Shown: positions 11,165 through 23,335 of the stretch, in pieces
Numbering within the stretch: position 1 is the first letter of the stretch
Layout of the letters: every line of letters begins with the position of its first letter
NCBI GenBank assembly: GCA_949358305.1
Contig: OX442317.1
Span: 5,336,186-5,400,185 of the forward strand
DNA from: Strigamia acuminata
Taxonomy: Eukaryota; Arthropoda; Chilopoda; Geophilomorpha; Linotaeniidae
DNA length: 64,000 nt
Direction: 5' to 3'
Translations under genes and position numbers: made by a program
The notes under the pieces: model-generated
Told to the model about the DNA's origin: nothing
The model's database searches: none
Seen by the model: only the letters and a program-made list of their open reading frames with translations

Positions 11165-13330
11165 AAAACCCCTTAATGTAAATGTTGTTGTCAAGATAAT
11201 AAACACAGAAAGAACGTTTGAATATGGAGCTTTAATGCAAATCTAAAACATGCATCAACAGTTCTCCGCGGCAATATTGAAATCCCGTCCAAAAGTAATC
11301 AATTAATTGGAAAACTTTCTTCAATCAAACGTTCTAATTAATTGTAAACGGCCGCAACGCCAGCGTGCCAATACTGGCACTGCTCAATCTCGAAGAGCTC
11401 GTTTACTCGGCTTTTCCATCCCAGTGTCAATTTATTCCACCTCTCAAACTTATTATTGGATTAAATAATTTATCTGTTGCTCAATTAGTTCCTCATTCCT
11501 CCGCACTAAAGCGTGCACCAGTTTCTCTCGAGTAATTTCTCCGCACCAACTTTAATCCATCAAACGAAATTTAGCAAACGACTATCATGTGCTAAGGTTA
11601 GTTAATTATTAACTTTTCCTACGGTATCTCTAGATGGCGCTAACTTTAATTATGCATCTGCTGGAACCAACAGTTACGTTTAATTTCCTGTTTGTGGCAG
11701 GCGACTAATGCCCTTCAAGAAACCCAAAAAGTTGTGTCATATTCGTGTTCATATCATCGCCGTCAACAACAATCCATGTTTGCCCAAACACTTTTCTCTT
11801 TAACGTTAATAAAGAAATTTCGATTTAATTAATAAATTAATTAATTAATTAAAAGCAGACTTTATTTAATATTTTTCTTTCTCTTTTTCCTGCAAGAAAA
11901 TCCCCGCGCCCGACTGACAACTAACTCAGGTAGATAATAAAATTCTAATTACATCCTATCAAACACAGCCAGAAGGAATTTTAAATGTGCAAATTAAACT
12001 TCTACAGTTTGATCTTCAGATAAATCCCGCGAGTAATGGCTGCAATAATTTTTAATTTCTAAGCGAACAAATTTACAAGTATGAAAAAAATATGTCCTTA
12101 AATATTTTACGAGTCATGTTAACTAATTCAAATTATACACTCCCGATAAGGCAGATTGAAAAAACATGTAAAAAAGTGCAAACTAAAACCATATATTATT
12201 GGTCCGCCAAGTGGCGCTTGATAAAAAAAAAAACGGCCTTTTTCCACGTTTTATTACTTTATCTCCGGTATAATACGCCATGATACCGAGTAAACACGTA
12301 ATAAACGTGTATTTTCCACCGATAAACTTAATTAAGCCTGTCACAGTGTGTCACAGCGCGCAATAAATTCGTTATTAGCAGCTAAGAACAAACATTTGTA
12401 TTTCGTATTACGCTCTTGGGTCTAGTGGGTGTAATTTATTTGCTGCATGTCAATCACTGTTATTAACCAAAAGATCAACTCTGACGGACGCGACTAATGA
12501 GTTCATTTGCTTCACCTGTCGCTTTTTTCTCAACACAACAAAAAATCATCAATAAAAATCAATTATTTCTTTCTGCGACAATTTTTAATTACAATTTTTA
12601 CAAAACACAAGATCCTCTCATTAAACATAAACTTTCCAAAAAAAAATTGTGTCTGGTTTTAGATGGACCCTTTGTCAAGTTACAACACATTTTTTTTTAA
12701 ATTAAAAACTTTGATTAAAAAAAGCGCAGAATATAAAAAGAGAGAGTAGTATTAGCATTTTTTGCTTATAATCTCAACTTTTCTGCCATTTCATCACTTT
12801 TTAATAAACGTGGAGAGCAGAATAAAATGGCTTCTTCAACATCACGAATATGATCATCCAGTGATATGACAAAATGCCACACACACTCATGACAATCTTT
12901 TTCCTTCCATTCATATCAAAGGAACTTCAACTTTCATCCCATTACAAGCCAGCGATGAACTTTTCTTTGTGTTCCAGCACCAAAACACGCAAAAAAGAAA
13001 AAGAAATTCACTTTACGCGTTCTACAACTCACAAATCATTATTTTTTCATGTCTAATTGTTACAACTACGATCTACTGCATTATTTAAAACGTTAATTCA
13101 AAGCAGCAGTCGTTACATACTCCGAAATAAGAGCTTCCCTGCAATGCCCATTAATCATGACCATTCACCGCGAAATAATTGCTCTTACTAGAACAGCAAA
13201 TTGCAAAGAGCGGTGAAAACAACATCAGAAATGCAATTTCATTTAGAGATTTAAAATATTAATTCCAAAAATTATAATTATAATTATTTTGATGAAAATA
13301 ACCCATATGGTTCAAAAATATATTTTACAA
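11165..13330. other. AT-rich non-coding stretch
   Basis: No supportable gene. It contains an (AATT)n run near 11826-11851, a TAGATGGCGC motif at 11631 and several accidental plus-strand frames of about 60 codons. The minus strand from about 11340 to 11460 is open for roughly 40 codons without splice signals. Confidence 0.5.
11627..11644 (+). promoter_or_regulatory. CTCF-like core
   Basis: CTCTAGATGGCGCTAAC matches the fly-type CTCF core (TAGATGGCGC). Similar cores occur at 12204-12220 (CCAAGTGGCGCTTG), 35856-35874 and, inverted, 53553-53570. Confidence 0.3.
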
Positions 13331-13572
13331 TTTTGCAGACATAAGACGCACTTTTTTACTTTGAAAAATCGACCAAAAATTTGGATGCGTCTTATGGTCC
13401 AGGGTGCGTCTTGTGTCAAATCGTGGAATCCCATAATTAATTCAAGAGATTTCCATGAAAATAAATCGGCGAGTTATAAAAATAATAATTAAAAATGAAA
13501 TTTAAGAATTTTTTGTAATAATAACATATTTTAAAAAAAAATAAAAATTGTCTTTTAGTGCGTCTTTTGGTC
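13331..13572. mobile_element. MITE with GTGCGTCTTATGG motifs
   Basis: The left end reads CAGACATAAGACGCAC and the right end GTGCGTCTTTTGGTCTGG, an inverted pair. Two direct GCGTCTTATGGTCC / GCGTCTTGTG motifs lie between. Elements with such GCGTCTTAT ends are widespread in animal genomes. Confidence 0.5.
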
Positions 13573-13576
13573 TGGT

Positions 13577-13843
13577 ATTACATTTCACTTAATGCATTCC
13601 AAAATATACAGCATTTCACCAAATTACGTATATTATTTGTACATTATGTAATGCATCTTGTAATATAATAGAAAAAATGCATTCGAAAATGCATTCACAT
13701 TTGACAAATAATAATAGACATTTGACAAATAAAAATACGAAGTTATAAATTTTATAAAATGTATTATCATTTGCAAACCAATATCACACAAAAATGTATT
13801 ACAAAATGTATTCTCGCGAACCCCAAAACACGTTGCAATCTAG
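13577..13843 (+). repeat. Family E repeat, copy 2
   Basis: This near full-length copy has all blocks in order from CACTTAATGCATTCC to CTCGCGAACCCCAAAACA. It directly follows the element at 13331-13572. Overlapping open frames on both strands here are shadows of the repeat. Confidence 0.65.
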
Positions 13844-13844
13844 T

Positions 13845-14828
13845 TTTGAACCATGTCCAATGTCCATGTGTAAAAAAAAAGCAAAACCAAAAAAAATCAA
13901 CTTTCCCAGCAATCGATTCACTTACTGTAAGATACAAAACTTGGAACAAAATAAACTAAACCACATCCTGTTTAAAATTACTTATTCAAACGAATCCTTT
14001 ACTTTAAAAAAAGCAAAAAAAAAAAAAGTAAATGTAAAAAAATGGCTACACGCCAAAACCACATCCAATACGAACAAAGATCCGTTTGTAAATGGCATGG
14101 GAAGCGAGCAGATGCAAATATCCATGCAACTATGGAGAAAACAACAAATAATTCGTGCTCCAGAAAGAAAAATCAAAAGAAAAACTGGTACATACGTTTA
14201 AAAAAAATAAAATATCGCTTTTTCCTTTACAAACCAAAAAAGAAAAAAAAATGATGCAACAAAGTACACACAAAGCTTGAAAATTCAAACACATAAATAA
14301 CAACGTTTGACTCTGTATTGGGGAGGATATTGGCCAATCCGGCCAAATCCCCACAAAAGCGGAAGAATGAATCACTATTTTAGCTGATGTTTGCCCTTTT
14401 ATTGTTGTCATGGGGAGTGAACTACCTTCCTAACCCGGCGGTTTGTCTGAGAGCCAGTAGCACTTCTCGTTGCTATTTACATTATCGAGAAACGAAAAAA
14501 CATTCTTCTTTATTTCGCCTTCAAACTCCTCAAACTTTACTTGTTACACCGTGCAACTTTGTTGAATTTACGTTTTCTCGCGGCCTCCTACCCATCAATA
14601 AAACCACTTTGAAGAACCCTTCTAAGTTTCGTCTTAATCCTATAAACAGCAAATTGGGGAGAAAGGAAACATTATTCATTTAACTGAGAAATATCGACCA
14701 TCCATTCATCATCGTAACTAGTTTTGACACTTTACAAATTGCCAATTTACATTTTAAAACAGTCTATCCTCACTAAATATGTGGATTTGTGTAAGATGTG
14801 CAAATAAAGATGATCCAAGTATTTTTAA
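13845..14828. other. AT-rich non-coding stretch
   Basis: Several overlapping Lys-rich plus-strand frames (13794-14254) and Phe-rich minus-strand frames (13767-14411) cover A-rich DNA; mutual overlap and composition mark them as accidental. Nothing else is recognised. Confidence 0.5.
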
Positions 14829-14990
14829 TACCGTAAATGTTTTTATTGAGCACGGGATGCTAATTGAAAGCGGTATCCTGTACAACGCGGTTAAAAAGTG
14901 CAAAAAATCCAAAAATCAATTTTTATGTGCCAAACATGCATTTTAAAGTGCACAAATCGACTTTTTGCGATTGAAAAACTATTTTAATTA
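14829..14990 (+). mobile_element. TACCGTAAATG repeat (family D'), copy 1
   Basis: It begins TACCGTAAATGTTTTTATTG and has GAGCACGGGATGCTAATTGA, then GCGGTATCCTGTACAACGCG, shared in order with 59393-59622. It ends near GATTGAAAAACTATTTTAAT. The two copies and the element at 24375-25221 share the same TACCGTAAATGCTCT-type terminus. Confidence 0.55.
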
Positions 14991-15000
14991 TCGCCAATCA

Positions 15001-15126
15001 GTGCAGTGAAGTATTTCTTAATTCGTGCTTTGCAGTGAAGTATTTCTTAATTCGTGCTTTGCAGTGAAGTATTTCTTAATTCGTACATTGCAGTGAAGTA
15101 TTTCTTAATTCGTGCTTTGCAGTGAA
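15001..15126. repeat. 30-bp minisatellite, about 4 copies
   Basis: The unit GCAGTGAAGTATTTCTTAAT plus TCGTGCTTTG repeats four times with one substitution (GTACATT in the third). Confidence 0.9.
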
Positions 15127-17044
15127 ATGTTACAATCGCTAAAACTTCACTACAACCCACTACAAGAACAAGCTAAAAAAAAATATTTCCCATGTGTCAA
15201 ACTTTCACATTTTATATTGATAAATTGCTCGCGATTAATGCAAGTAACAAACCAACCTTTCCAGAAAGTAACCATCAATCAACTCGCGCTACGTTATAAC
15301 TATGAATACACCAAATTTCCAATACTTTACCTTCAATTATAATCCGTGACGCTGTTTTAAATTTTCCACCAAAACGCAAGCCTTTATTTACGATCAACTG
15401 TCAAACTGCAACGTTTGCCAATGGTACAGCGCGTAGCATAAACCAGCAGCACTGACAAATAACTACCCACAATGGAACAACTCAATCAAAGTAACATATG
15501 GTATCCCAAATAGACCAAACAAATGGCTTAATAAAGAATAATATAAAAAAAAGACAGAATAAAAAGTGTATATACTCACTGCACTAGTTTACATCAAGCT
15601 ACATTATGAATGACACAATAACCAGCTTTAAAAATCAATATGAGTTTCAATTTTGTGGTTGGCGATAACTCACAATCAGACGATAGGTGATGTAGTTTAC
15701 ATTGTGGACACAGGTAAATCCCAAAACAGCCAATATTTGAAGTTGAACTCGGGATTTATTGAAGCAAAATGAAAATACGTCCTGGAAGGCAAATCCAATT
15801 CCAACGCATCATGTATTTATCGTATAACGTACACTTTTACAAATTTATTTACCCACAATTGTGGTCTGTTCAAATAATTACGTAATTCGACTTGAGATTG
15901 AAATAAATAAATAAATAAATCCACTTTCGTGCTTTTTAAATAATTTCTGATCTCCTTATCGAATTTTTTGATTAAATTGCAGGGAATTTAAATCCGGGTC
16001 TTTAGTTTAAACAGTTTACAAAGAACAAATATTCCCGAGACTTCAAAATTAATGATTATTGACTTTTGTCCTATTTCCAATTTCCAAGGTAATTTGTGGT
16101 CGAAACATCAGAGGACAAAAAAATCAAATTGGATGTTTTAAAACTACTTTTAACTCGCTTTAAATTGCGAATTATTTTTAGCCGAGCAATAACAACATCA
16201 CATTTCCATTATCTGCAACGGAAAATCAATTAAAACGCCGATTAAAAGCGCATCAAATATTGACCCGAATTTACTTGTAATTCGATAAGGAGTGCAATCT
16301 CGCAAACTTTCGTGGTTTTGATGACAACTTTAAAAACAATGGTTAAGTAAAAAAAAAAAAAAAAACGAAATGAAGCCGCTTACAAAGTTGATCGTTTCGA
16401 GAAAAAATTTCTTAACTCTTTGATGCACTTCCCGTAGAAACGAAGAAGATTGTTCCATCTCAAGTTACGAATGCATCACCGCCAATAAAAAGCCAGAAAG
16501 AAATAGCAAAAGTCGTAGCTGGATTTTCATTTCATTTTCACTTGGCCACCATCAAGGAATGAAACGAGCACGGAAATGAAAGTCACTAGATTCAAAAGAT
16601 GAACTCACAAAAGAGAAGAAAAAAAAACAGAAAAAAAAGAAAAAGAAGAAAAAAAATAAAATAAAATAAAATAAAATAAAAAAAAGGAGATTTCCCTTTT
16701 TATACGACACTCAGCACTCAATTTCTCATCATACTCTCTTAGAAACTGCTCCAATTTAAAATTATTCTCTTAAGTAATGATGAAACGGTAAGGGAGATAC
16801 AGAGGAGAATAAAAGTAAAATTAGAAAATGAATCCGGCTCCAAATTTATTCTCTTTTAAAGACACCAATTTTTTTCCTTCGTCAATTGTCAATTGACACA
16901 TGACGATGATGACGATTAAAACGATATGAGCAGCTGTCAACTAAGGGGCAATCACTCCATTAAATCGGCATTTCAATTTGAAATTATTGAATAGTTATGA
17001 GCGTGCAATTTGCTTCCTTAGCTCCCAATACGATTCAAAAATAT
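15127..17044. other. AT-rich non-coding stretch with one duplicated segment
   Basis: No gene seen. Segment 16491-16590 (TAGCTGGATTTTCATTTCAT, TTTCAC, later GGAAATGAAAGTCAC) matches 61949-62034. A purine-rich tract with (AAAAT)n lies at 16610-16685. A pyrimidine tract followed by CCAAG|GTAATTT at 16089 is a weak plus-strand ratchet-like site. Confidence 0.5.
16491..16590 (+). repeat. Segment duplicated at 61949-62034
   Basis: Both copies read AGCTGGATTTTC(A/C)TTTCATTTTC followed, after a variable gap, by a GGAAATGAAAG(T/C)CAC block, and both are preceded by AAAGT(A/G)ATAGCAAAG-like sequence. No terminal repeats are visible. It may be an old interspersed repeat or paralogous conserved element. 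Confidence 0.5.
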
Positions 17045-17147
17045 ATACAGAGTGTCCACAAAGTCTCTAGAAAATTTAAAAATTTTATTAAAATTATAAA
17101 AAAAATCAGACAGGGTGGGCCAAAAGTCACAAATTGGTCTAAAGTCT

Positions 17148-17743
17148 TAAAGGTCAAGTGCACTGAGTGGGATTTTTACATTTTCTGAAAGCCCGTACTA
17201 AAAAACCAATAATCATCATAAAAAAAATTAAATTGTTGCGGTAATTATTTTATAATAATAATCCAAAAACGTAAGAATCAAACAGCAATGCGTGATGGGA
17301 GTATGACGTAGTCAGTTCTACACTTCATTTGACCTGGATCCAGTTCTTGGATCTGGGTGGATCCAAGATGTCCGACCTCAATCAATCCATTGTTTTTCAA
17401 TGACAAGATTGATTTTAAATTCTTAAAAATATAATTTCGTCCTAGTTGCTATCAATACTAAATAAAAAAAACATTTTTGAACAATCTTGCATCATTTAAA
17501 AAAATACGAATCGAATTTTGAATCGACAGTCAGTCTGCACGTGTGCATGACTGTCTGATTCGAACTGATGACGCAGGGCAAGGCATCTGCGACCATCATG
17601 CATTGCTTTTTGTTAACTACGTTTTTGGATTGTTATTATAAAATAATTACTAAAACAATTTAATTTTTTACTCGATGATTATTAGTTTTTTAATATGGGC
17701 TTTCAGAAAATGTAAAAATCTCACTCAGTGCACTTGACCTTTA
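17148..17743. mobile_element. Foldback element with long arms (nested)
   Basis: The left arm (AAAGGTCAAGTGCACTGAGT, GGGATTTTTACATTTTCTGA) is the complement of the right arm (GAAAATGTAAAAATCTCACT, CAGTGCACTTGACCTTTA). The pairing continues inward through ATTATTTTATAATAATAATC and the AGCAATGC(A/G)TGATGG blocks. Arms are about 150 bp. There is no coding capacity. Confidence 0.78.
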
Positions 17744-17878
17744 ATAACTTTTTTTATCACAGAGAACACAAATTGATAAATTTTACTTAAAAACCCGAGG
17801 ATCAATAATTCTGACCCAACATCCAGCAATCAAACACCTAACATCGATCAAACGTCGAATCACATCTAATGATAGTTA

Positions 17879-18110
17879 ATAAATTTCTATGTGGTCCCCA
17901 TTCGTTGCGCGGACCAAATCTAACCGATGTTCAATTTCTCTCCTTGTCCTCCTATAGCGTCATTGATGCTCAATGGCAGCAGTTATTCTTTGCTTAAGGT
18001 CATTTAAATTCTTATTTTGATACGATACCCAATATCTTCCGTATAACCTTCAAGAAGTCCACGGGTGTTATTACATCTGGGGAACAAGGAGGTCAGAGAA
18101 TTGGGTCACT
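17879..18110 (-). pseudogene. Decayed mariner-type transposase, C-terminal part
   Basis: The minus strand shows NLNDLKQRITAAIEH, then after stops and a shift REIEHRLDLVRATNGDHIEI and a terminal Tyr-stop. This is the C-terminal signature of a well-known mariner-superfamily transposase group (consensus ..LKQRI.AA..., R.W.EIE.RLD..RATNGAHIE). Upstream, a TPVDFLK stretch in another frame fits the SPDLTPLDFFLWG segment that carries the last catalytic residue. Several stops and frameshifts show it is dead. Confidence 0.75.
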
Positions 18111-18238
18111 TCAGATTCTTATGGAGAACTTTGTGAATTGTTGTTTCTTATAGAGAAGCCAGTTTTATATTAATTATTTTTATGCCTTAATTCATCTCCG
18201 AAGTAAGAAACATAGCGTGAATAAAATTTTTAATAATA

Positions 18239-18491
18239 CACCGTATTTTGCCGATTAAGAGTCGCCCTCGAATAGTAGCCGCGGCTGAGACACCAAGAAT
18301 ACCGTATTTTTGCAAAAGTACGGTATTGTTTCCGTATTTAACCTCACAAACGATGAACGTAAGCTTCGTTCGTGACGTTCAGACTTAATTACATTAAACA
18401 AATGTAACAAACGAAAAACCGAAATTGTAATTGCTGACAAAAATGGCAGTTTTGAATAAGAGCCGCGGCTCTTAATCGATAAAACACGGTA
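18239..18491. mobile_element. MITE family B, copy 2 (nested)
   Basis: It is nearly identical in layout to copy 1, from ACCGTATTTTGCCGATTAAG to CTTAATCGATAAAACACGGT. It is inserted inside the mariner-type relic at 17045-18562. Confidence 0.82.
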
Positions 18492-18568
18492 ATATGCAAA
18501 ATAAATTATTGTGCTACGTTAAGAAAAATTTAAAATTGTCTAAAGACTGTGGACACCCTATATTGCAA

Positions 18569-18822
18569 TGTACAGTATTGCTTTCCACTTAATGCATTCC
18601 AAAATGTCTAGCATTTCATAGCCTATTATTTGTAAATTAAGTAAAGCATTTTATAATACAATTAAAAAAATGCATTTTAAAAATGCATTCACATTTGACG
18701 AATAATAGTATTGGGAATGCATTTCAAAATACATTTTACACAATGTATTACCATTTTCAAACCAATAGCACACAAAAATTTATTACAAATTGCATTCTCG
18801 CAAAACCCAATGCATTTGCAAC
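18569..18822 (+). repeat. Family E repeat, copy 3
   Basis: This near full-length copy begins TATTGCTTTCCACTTAATGC and ends near CTCGCAAAACCCAATGCA. It abuts the right end of the mariner-type relic at 17045-18562. Confidence 0.65.
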
Positions 18823-18824
18823 GT

Positions 18825-20594
18825 ATTTTTCAAGTGTCTGAGCTGACATCTTGTCTTTATTCATTTAAAATTATTAAATTCCAGCAAACTTCCTTACAAA
18901 TGGGTTCCATTGTAGTTGCATTGCTCGAATAATTGAATTAATTTGCTATTCCACCATTTGTCCATTAGCATCCATTGTCAAACGTACAATTTGTGGCCTC
19001 CGTTTGCCGATTACACTAACAGCGCACCTGCTATTAAAATTAAAATGCTCCCTTTGATATTTACGCAGTCATTCCTATGAAAACGGCCAATTTGCACAAC
19101 ATACAAGTCAATGTGCCGCACAATTCTATTCTATCTGCCCCATTAGCAACAACGCAGCGAGTCAATTGTCTGCACCCAAAAAACACTAAACAACAAATTA
19201 ACCTCCGCTAGAAAATTCGCTAAACCACGCGCCAGAATTAACACCTCCGGTCGAGTTTATCATTTCTCCTTGTGTTCCTCACTAATTTAATTTACTGTTT
19301 TCTTTTAAAAACTTCATATTTAAAATATTAACGGCGAATTTCCAACGCCGAATGTTTTAAATTTCAAATTCCCGAATTTAAAAGTTAAAGCGCGTACAAA
19401 GCCCCGGTAAACTTTTCTTGTTCCAAACTTATTTACATATGCAAAACAGGGAAGAACTTTAATACACGCTGCACTGCAGCGCTTCTCAAAACATAACACT
19501 TGATTCCTTATCATTTATTTTCAATCTGAACTTAATATTTTTCCTCTCTTTGCATTTCTCGCCCTAGTGACGAAAAGAAGTCTCGCGCGACTCCACCACT
19601 GGGAGTTTAATTAATTTCAGTTACTAGAAAGACTTAGTTTTAACAAAAAAAGAAGAAAAAAACTATTATATCTTCATTCTTGGCAGCACTTTCTAAACCC
19701 TCAAACCATTTCCAGTTAGATGTGCCAAAACCCATGATGTAAACCATTTTTCTTTCTTTTGTCAGCTCAATATGCTCTCCATTGTACAACATCCAGCTGG
19801 GAAAGAACACATTCAACTGTTATTCTCTATGGAAATAAACATAGCAATTGAGTTGTTTCATTGGATAATCATTTTCTAAGACCAAAAAATAAACCAATAA
19901 AAAATTTTTTTTTTTTATGTTTGAAATTGTGGCCATATTGAAGAACAACATATTGAAGAACAAATTATTGCGCCAAACCCGTGGCATAAAAAAAAAATGT
20001 TAATATAAATTTAAAACCCAAGTGCGCAAAAGATAAGACGAAGAAAAGGTAAGTCAATTACTGTCTTTGCCCATTTCTTTCCTAAATTTCCCCCATTTCA
20101 TTCTCAAGTCCCATTTCAATCTTCATCCTATCTTCATTTATTTTCACATTCCCTCGAGTAAAACAAAAAGTATTAATGTTGTTTCCAAAACTTATCAACT
20201 TTTCCTTCCCCGTACCTCACCTCCTCCATTTTTTTATTTTTTTCAATTTGCCTTTCTTATCCACTCCAACTGTTCTTGTAGCCAAATGACAAATTGATTG
20301 CTTTCTCTTATTGTGGAAGTTTAGCCATACTCTTTGATATACAGACAGTATTTACAATTCGGAAACTTAGCCTATGTAAGGATATTGGATGATCAGATTA
20401 CAAGAGGTTCTAAGGATGCTTACAAATCTCATTTTGGTATCAACTAGAAAAATCTTATGTTTATCTTTTATTCGTTTCCAGGAAGCTTTTTTATTTTGTT
20501 TACCTTATATGGAATATAATAACACTGCACAAACTTCGATTACCATTCCCCTGAAAAAATTGTTTTTCTAAACTCCCACTATAATAATATCCCT
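18825..20594. other. AT-rich non-coding stretch
   Basis: No supportable gene. A good plus-strand acceptor (TTTTTCTTTCTTTTGTCAG, ending 19768) is followed by about 80 bp open in all three frames but without a donor. A perfect donor (AAAAG|GTAAGTC) at 20049 has no matching coding exon; a non-coding first exon is conceivable. Confidence 0.45.
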
Positions 20595-20680
20595 CATGGT
20601 TTACAAATTGTATTGCATTGCATTTTGAAATGCATTAAGCTTCACAAGAATGCATTTCGTAATAAATTTGTGCAAAAAAA
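20595..20680 (-). repeat. Family E repeat, inverted fragment
   Basis: Read on the minus strand, it matches the 3' part of the family (ACAAATTTATTACGAAATGC then ATTCTTGTGAAG). It sits immediately left of the Tigger-like element. Confidence 0.45.
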
Positions 20681-20709
20681 AAAAATATTTACACGAGCTT
20701 AAACATTTC

Positions 20710-21220
20710 TACAGTCAGAACTCTGTATAACAAATCGCAAGGAACCCAAAAAATCGTTTCGTTAAAACGAGAATTCGTTATATCGAAATTTTTTAACATG
20801 GTGTTTATGAAGTCTCGCAATTTGAATAAAACTATTTTTGATGTAAAACTGATTGAAATTCTAACTTAACTAAACTTTTCTCTTGAGACGAATAAAAGTC
20901 ATGCTTGATGGTTAAAGACAAGATTTATTGTAACATTATTTGGGGTTTACATACATAAAATCAGGAATAAAGGTCAAACATGATAATTCGTGACACAAAA
21001 CCGGACTTCCGTACGTGCGTCATACAATCTCGTACAGAAAAACACCGCCTGGATGATGGCTTCCCCGCACGACACCGAACATGGACCCACGCCCCGTACA
21101 ACCAAAACTCGCTGGTTTTCACAGTGTTCTATGACCAGCCAACCAAACCAGCCATTTTAAGGTATTCGTTATATCAGTAATTCGTTATATCGCGATTCGT
21201 TATAAAGAGTTTTGACTGTA
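20710..21220. mobile_element. Tigger/pogo-like non-autonomous element
   Basis: Terminal inverted repeats are TACAGTCAGAACTCTGTATA (left) and the complement of CGTTATAAAGAGTTTTGACT, GTA (right), the CAGTC-AAC-TC-TTATAACGAA pattern of Tigger/pogo elements. TA flanks fit. Subterminal CGTTATATCG motifs repeat at both ends. A 66-codon frame inside is fortuitous. Confidence 0.8.
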
Positions 21221-23154
21221 TTTCCACTAAAGAAGTTTTAATAATTAATAAAAAAAAATTACAAGCATATTGCTTTTGTCAAAATAATGAAATAAACTCA
21301 TTTTAGTGCCAAAATATTGGAATAATTTAAAAATAGCTCTCTACACGAGTTTTTACTGTATTAACCGTTTCTAATCTTTGAACTATAAAATCCGCACTTC
21401 TTTTGGCTAAGATTTGGATGGATAGTCCTTGCTGCAAACAGATTTGATTTAAAACTCCGTCTGACCTGTAAAATGTATTCATAATCTGGCAATGCAACTT
21501 GCGAATAAATCCCTCATAATTAAATTACTGCCCATACAAACAAGAAGCAAATTGAATCCCGCTAATAAATCTTCCAGCATTAATTACCCTAATCTGTCCA
21601 AACCCCAGCAGCTATTCTGAAACATCGTGCGATCAAAACATGACAACAACAACAACCAACGGCAAACAGCGCACTACAATTGATTTGTCCAAAACTCAGA
21701 TGAATTAAGAGTGTGCCAAGCTCGCGACATGCCGAAATCCCATGTCAGAAATGTGTAGGTGAAACGAGGGTAAATTTAACACCGCAAAGTCGATTTACTC
21801 CGGACAAGCGTGAACAACATGAATTGTGACCACTGGTCGTTCTCGTCGAGTACATCAATAAATAAGAACCAACGCACCGCAGCGTTCAATTACTTGATTT
21901 ATTAAACACAAAAATCCAACCCAAAAAAAAGAAAAAATTAAAAAAAAAAAATTAAATTTTGCTCGTTATTTCGTGCAACTTCCACGATCGTTTTATTCCT
22001 CCCAGTTGACTCCCCCGCACCCAGTTAAAATAGAACTCTGCCACACACACTGTCGGAATGAAAAACTACAAGGAATAAAGAAAAAGGAGGGAGAAAAATT
22101 GCACTTTTTGTTGTCGGTGTCAAAAATGTAGTCTTTGGCGAAGGGTTAACTGCAAGCATGGCAGAAAATGGGCACTTTGCACAAATCAGGTACTTGAAAG
22201 TCCCAACACGAACTTACATTGGAGAGATAACAAAAAGAAAAGTAATCAGCATCTGAAAAACTAGTTTTAAAAGATAAGACTTCACCACCCAGGTAGAAAA
22301 CGCAATTTAAAATAAAAAATAGATATACATTTGCCAATTCCACTTCCTCATTTTAAAATAGTAGCGAGAGCAGAACGTCTCTCGCGATAATACATTTATT
22401 AATAACGTCGAGTAGAAATGATGAAACAGCGCGCCAATTGCATGTTTACGTCTTCTAATTCGCAAGCCGCATAGAGGGGACGTTTAATCATGTGTAATTT
22501 GATTTTCATTCGATTCATTTAATTTGGTTCCGTGTAATTAACGACCCGCGGCCGAAGGTCGAGCACAAATTTTGACATTTTGCGATTATCTGTTTGCTTC
22601 TCAATCCCAAGTCGCGACTCTCCTAAGACAAGGCCGCGACCTAATGCTTAATTGACTTTTCTTTCTTACAACTAATCCGATCAAATCAGTTCCTTCCTGG
22701 ACATTTCTCCTTTTATTTCCGCTTCGGCTTCAAATAAAATAAAAATCCTATAAAACCCAAACATTTTTTTTTTAAATTTAATTTAAAGAAGAAAAAAAAT
22801 ACAGAATCCCACCACTTAATCAAGGATCAAAGAGTTGACCAAAATTTCTCATCCGCTTTCATTTGTCGTGCGCCATTTTTGTTTTATCAAGTTCAGAGCT
22901 CAACTGGATTCACTTTATGCGTGATTTTATAAATGACTCCACACCTCGTTTACACTTTATTACCTTCCTCTTTATGACTGCGCGACTTGTTTTGTCTGAG
23001 TTTTGCCCTGGCCACACGTGCTGCAAGAGTGATCACGTGAGAAGCCTTAATTTTACCCACGGGAGCATCGTGTGTGAAAGATCGTGCACTGTCACATCCT
23101 ATCTGATACAGTATATCAAAAGAAAATCAATCACCTCACGCAATTTCAAATTGA
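21221..23154. other. AT-rich non-coding stretch with one moderately GC-rich island
   Basis: No supportable gene. At about 22440-22640 an island with CCGCGGCCG, CGATTATCTGTTTGC and TAATTTG/TAATTAACG cores looks like an enhancer-type conserved element; a related ATTATCTGTTTGC is found at 31176-31188. A plus-strand frame at 22863-23159 runs into the following minisatellite. Confidence 0.45.
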
Positions 23155-23159
23155 AATAA

Positions 23160-23335
23160 AAATACACAGAAAAGCACACATTTTAGCCCTGCATTGCAGA
23201 AAAGCACACATTTTATCCTTGAATTGCAGAAAAGCACACATTTTAGCCCTGCATTGCAGGAAAGCACATATTTTAGCCGTGCATTGCAAGAAAGTACACA
23301 TTTTAGCGTTGCAATGCAGGAAAGCACTTTTATTT
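23160..23335. repeat. 30-bp minisatellite, about 6 copies, in-phase
   Basis: The unit AAAAGCACACATTTTAGCCC plus TGCATTGCAG repeats about six times with scattered substitutions. Because 30 is a multiple of three, the plus strand reads a 10-residue repeat (KAHILALHCR) without stops, and the minus strand is also open. This is most likely a non-coding minisatellite. Confidence 0.88.

Larger units (their letters stand above)
17045..18562 (-). mobile_element. Mariner-type element relic with nested insertions
   Basis: Terminal inverted repeats are TACAGAGTGTCCACAAAGTC (left) and the complement of GACTGTGGACACCCTATATT (right). The interior carries the C-terminus of a transposase on the minus strand (17879-18110), a foldback (17148-17743) and MITE B copy 2 (18239-18491). 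The order of insertions shows this element is older than its guests. Confidence 0.7.

Noticed and set aside
19740-19860. Excellent plus-strand acceptor followed by open sequence
   Set aside because: All three frames are open, no donor of useful strength follows, and the minus strand also shows an acceptor, so no exon can be assigned.
20020-20056. Perfect donor AAAAG|GTAAGTC
   Set aside because: The upstream sequence is not coding and no acceptor or start is evident; listed only as a conceivable non-coding exon.
22440-22640. Enhancer-like GC-richer segment, possible exon
   Set aside because: No open frame with splice sites; kept as a note within the non-coding stretch.
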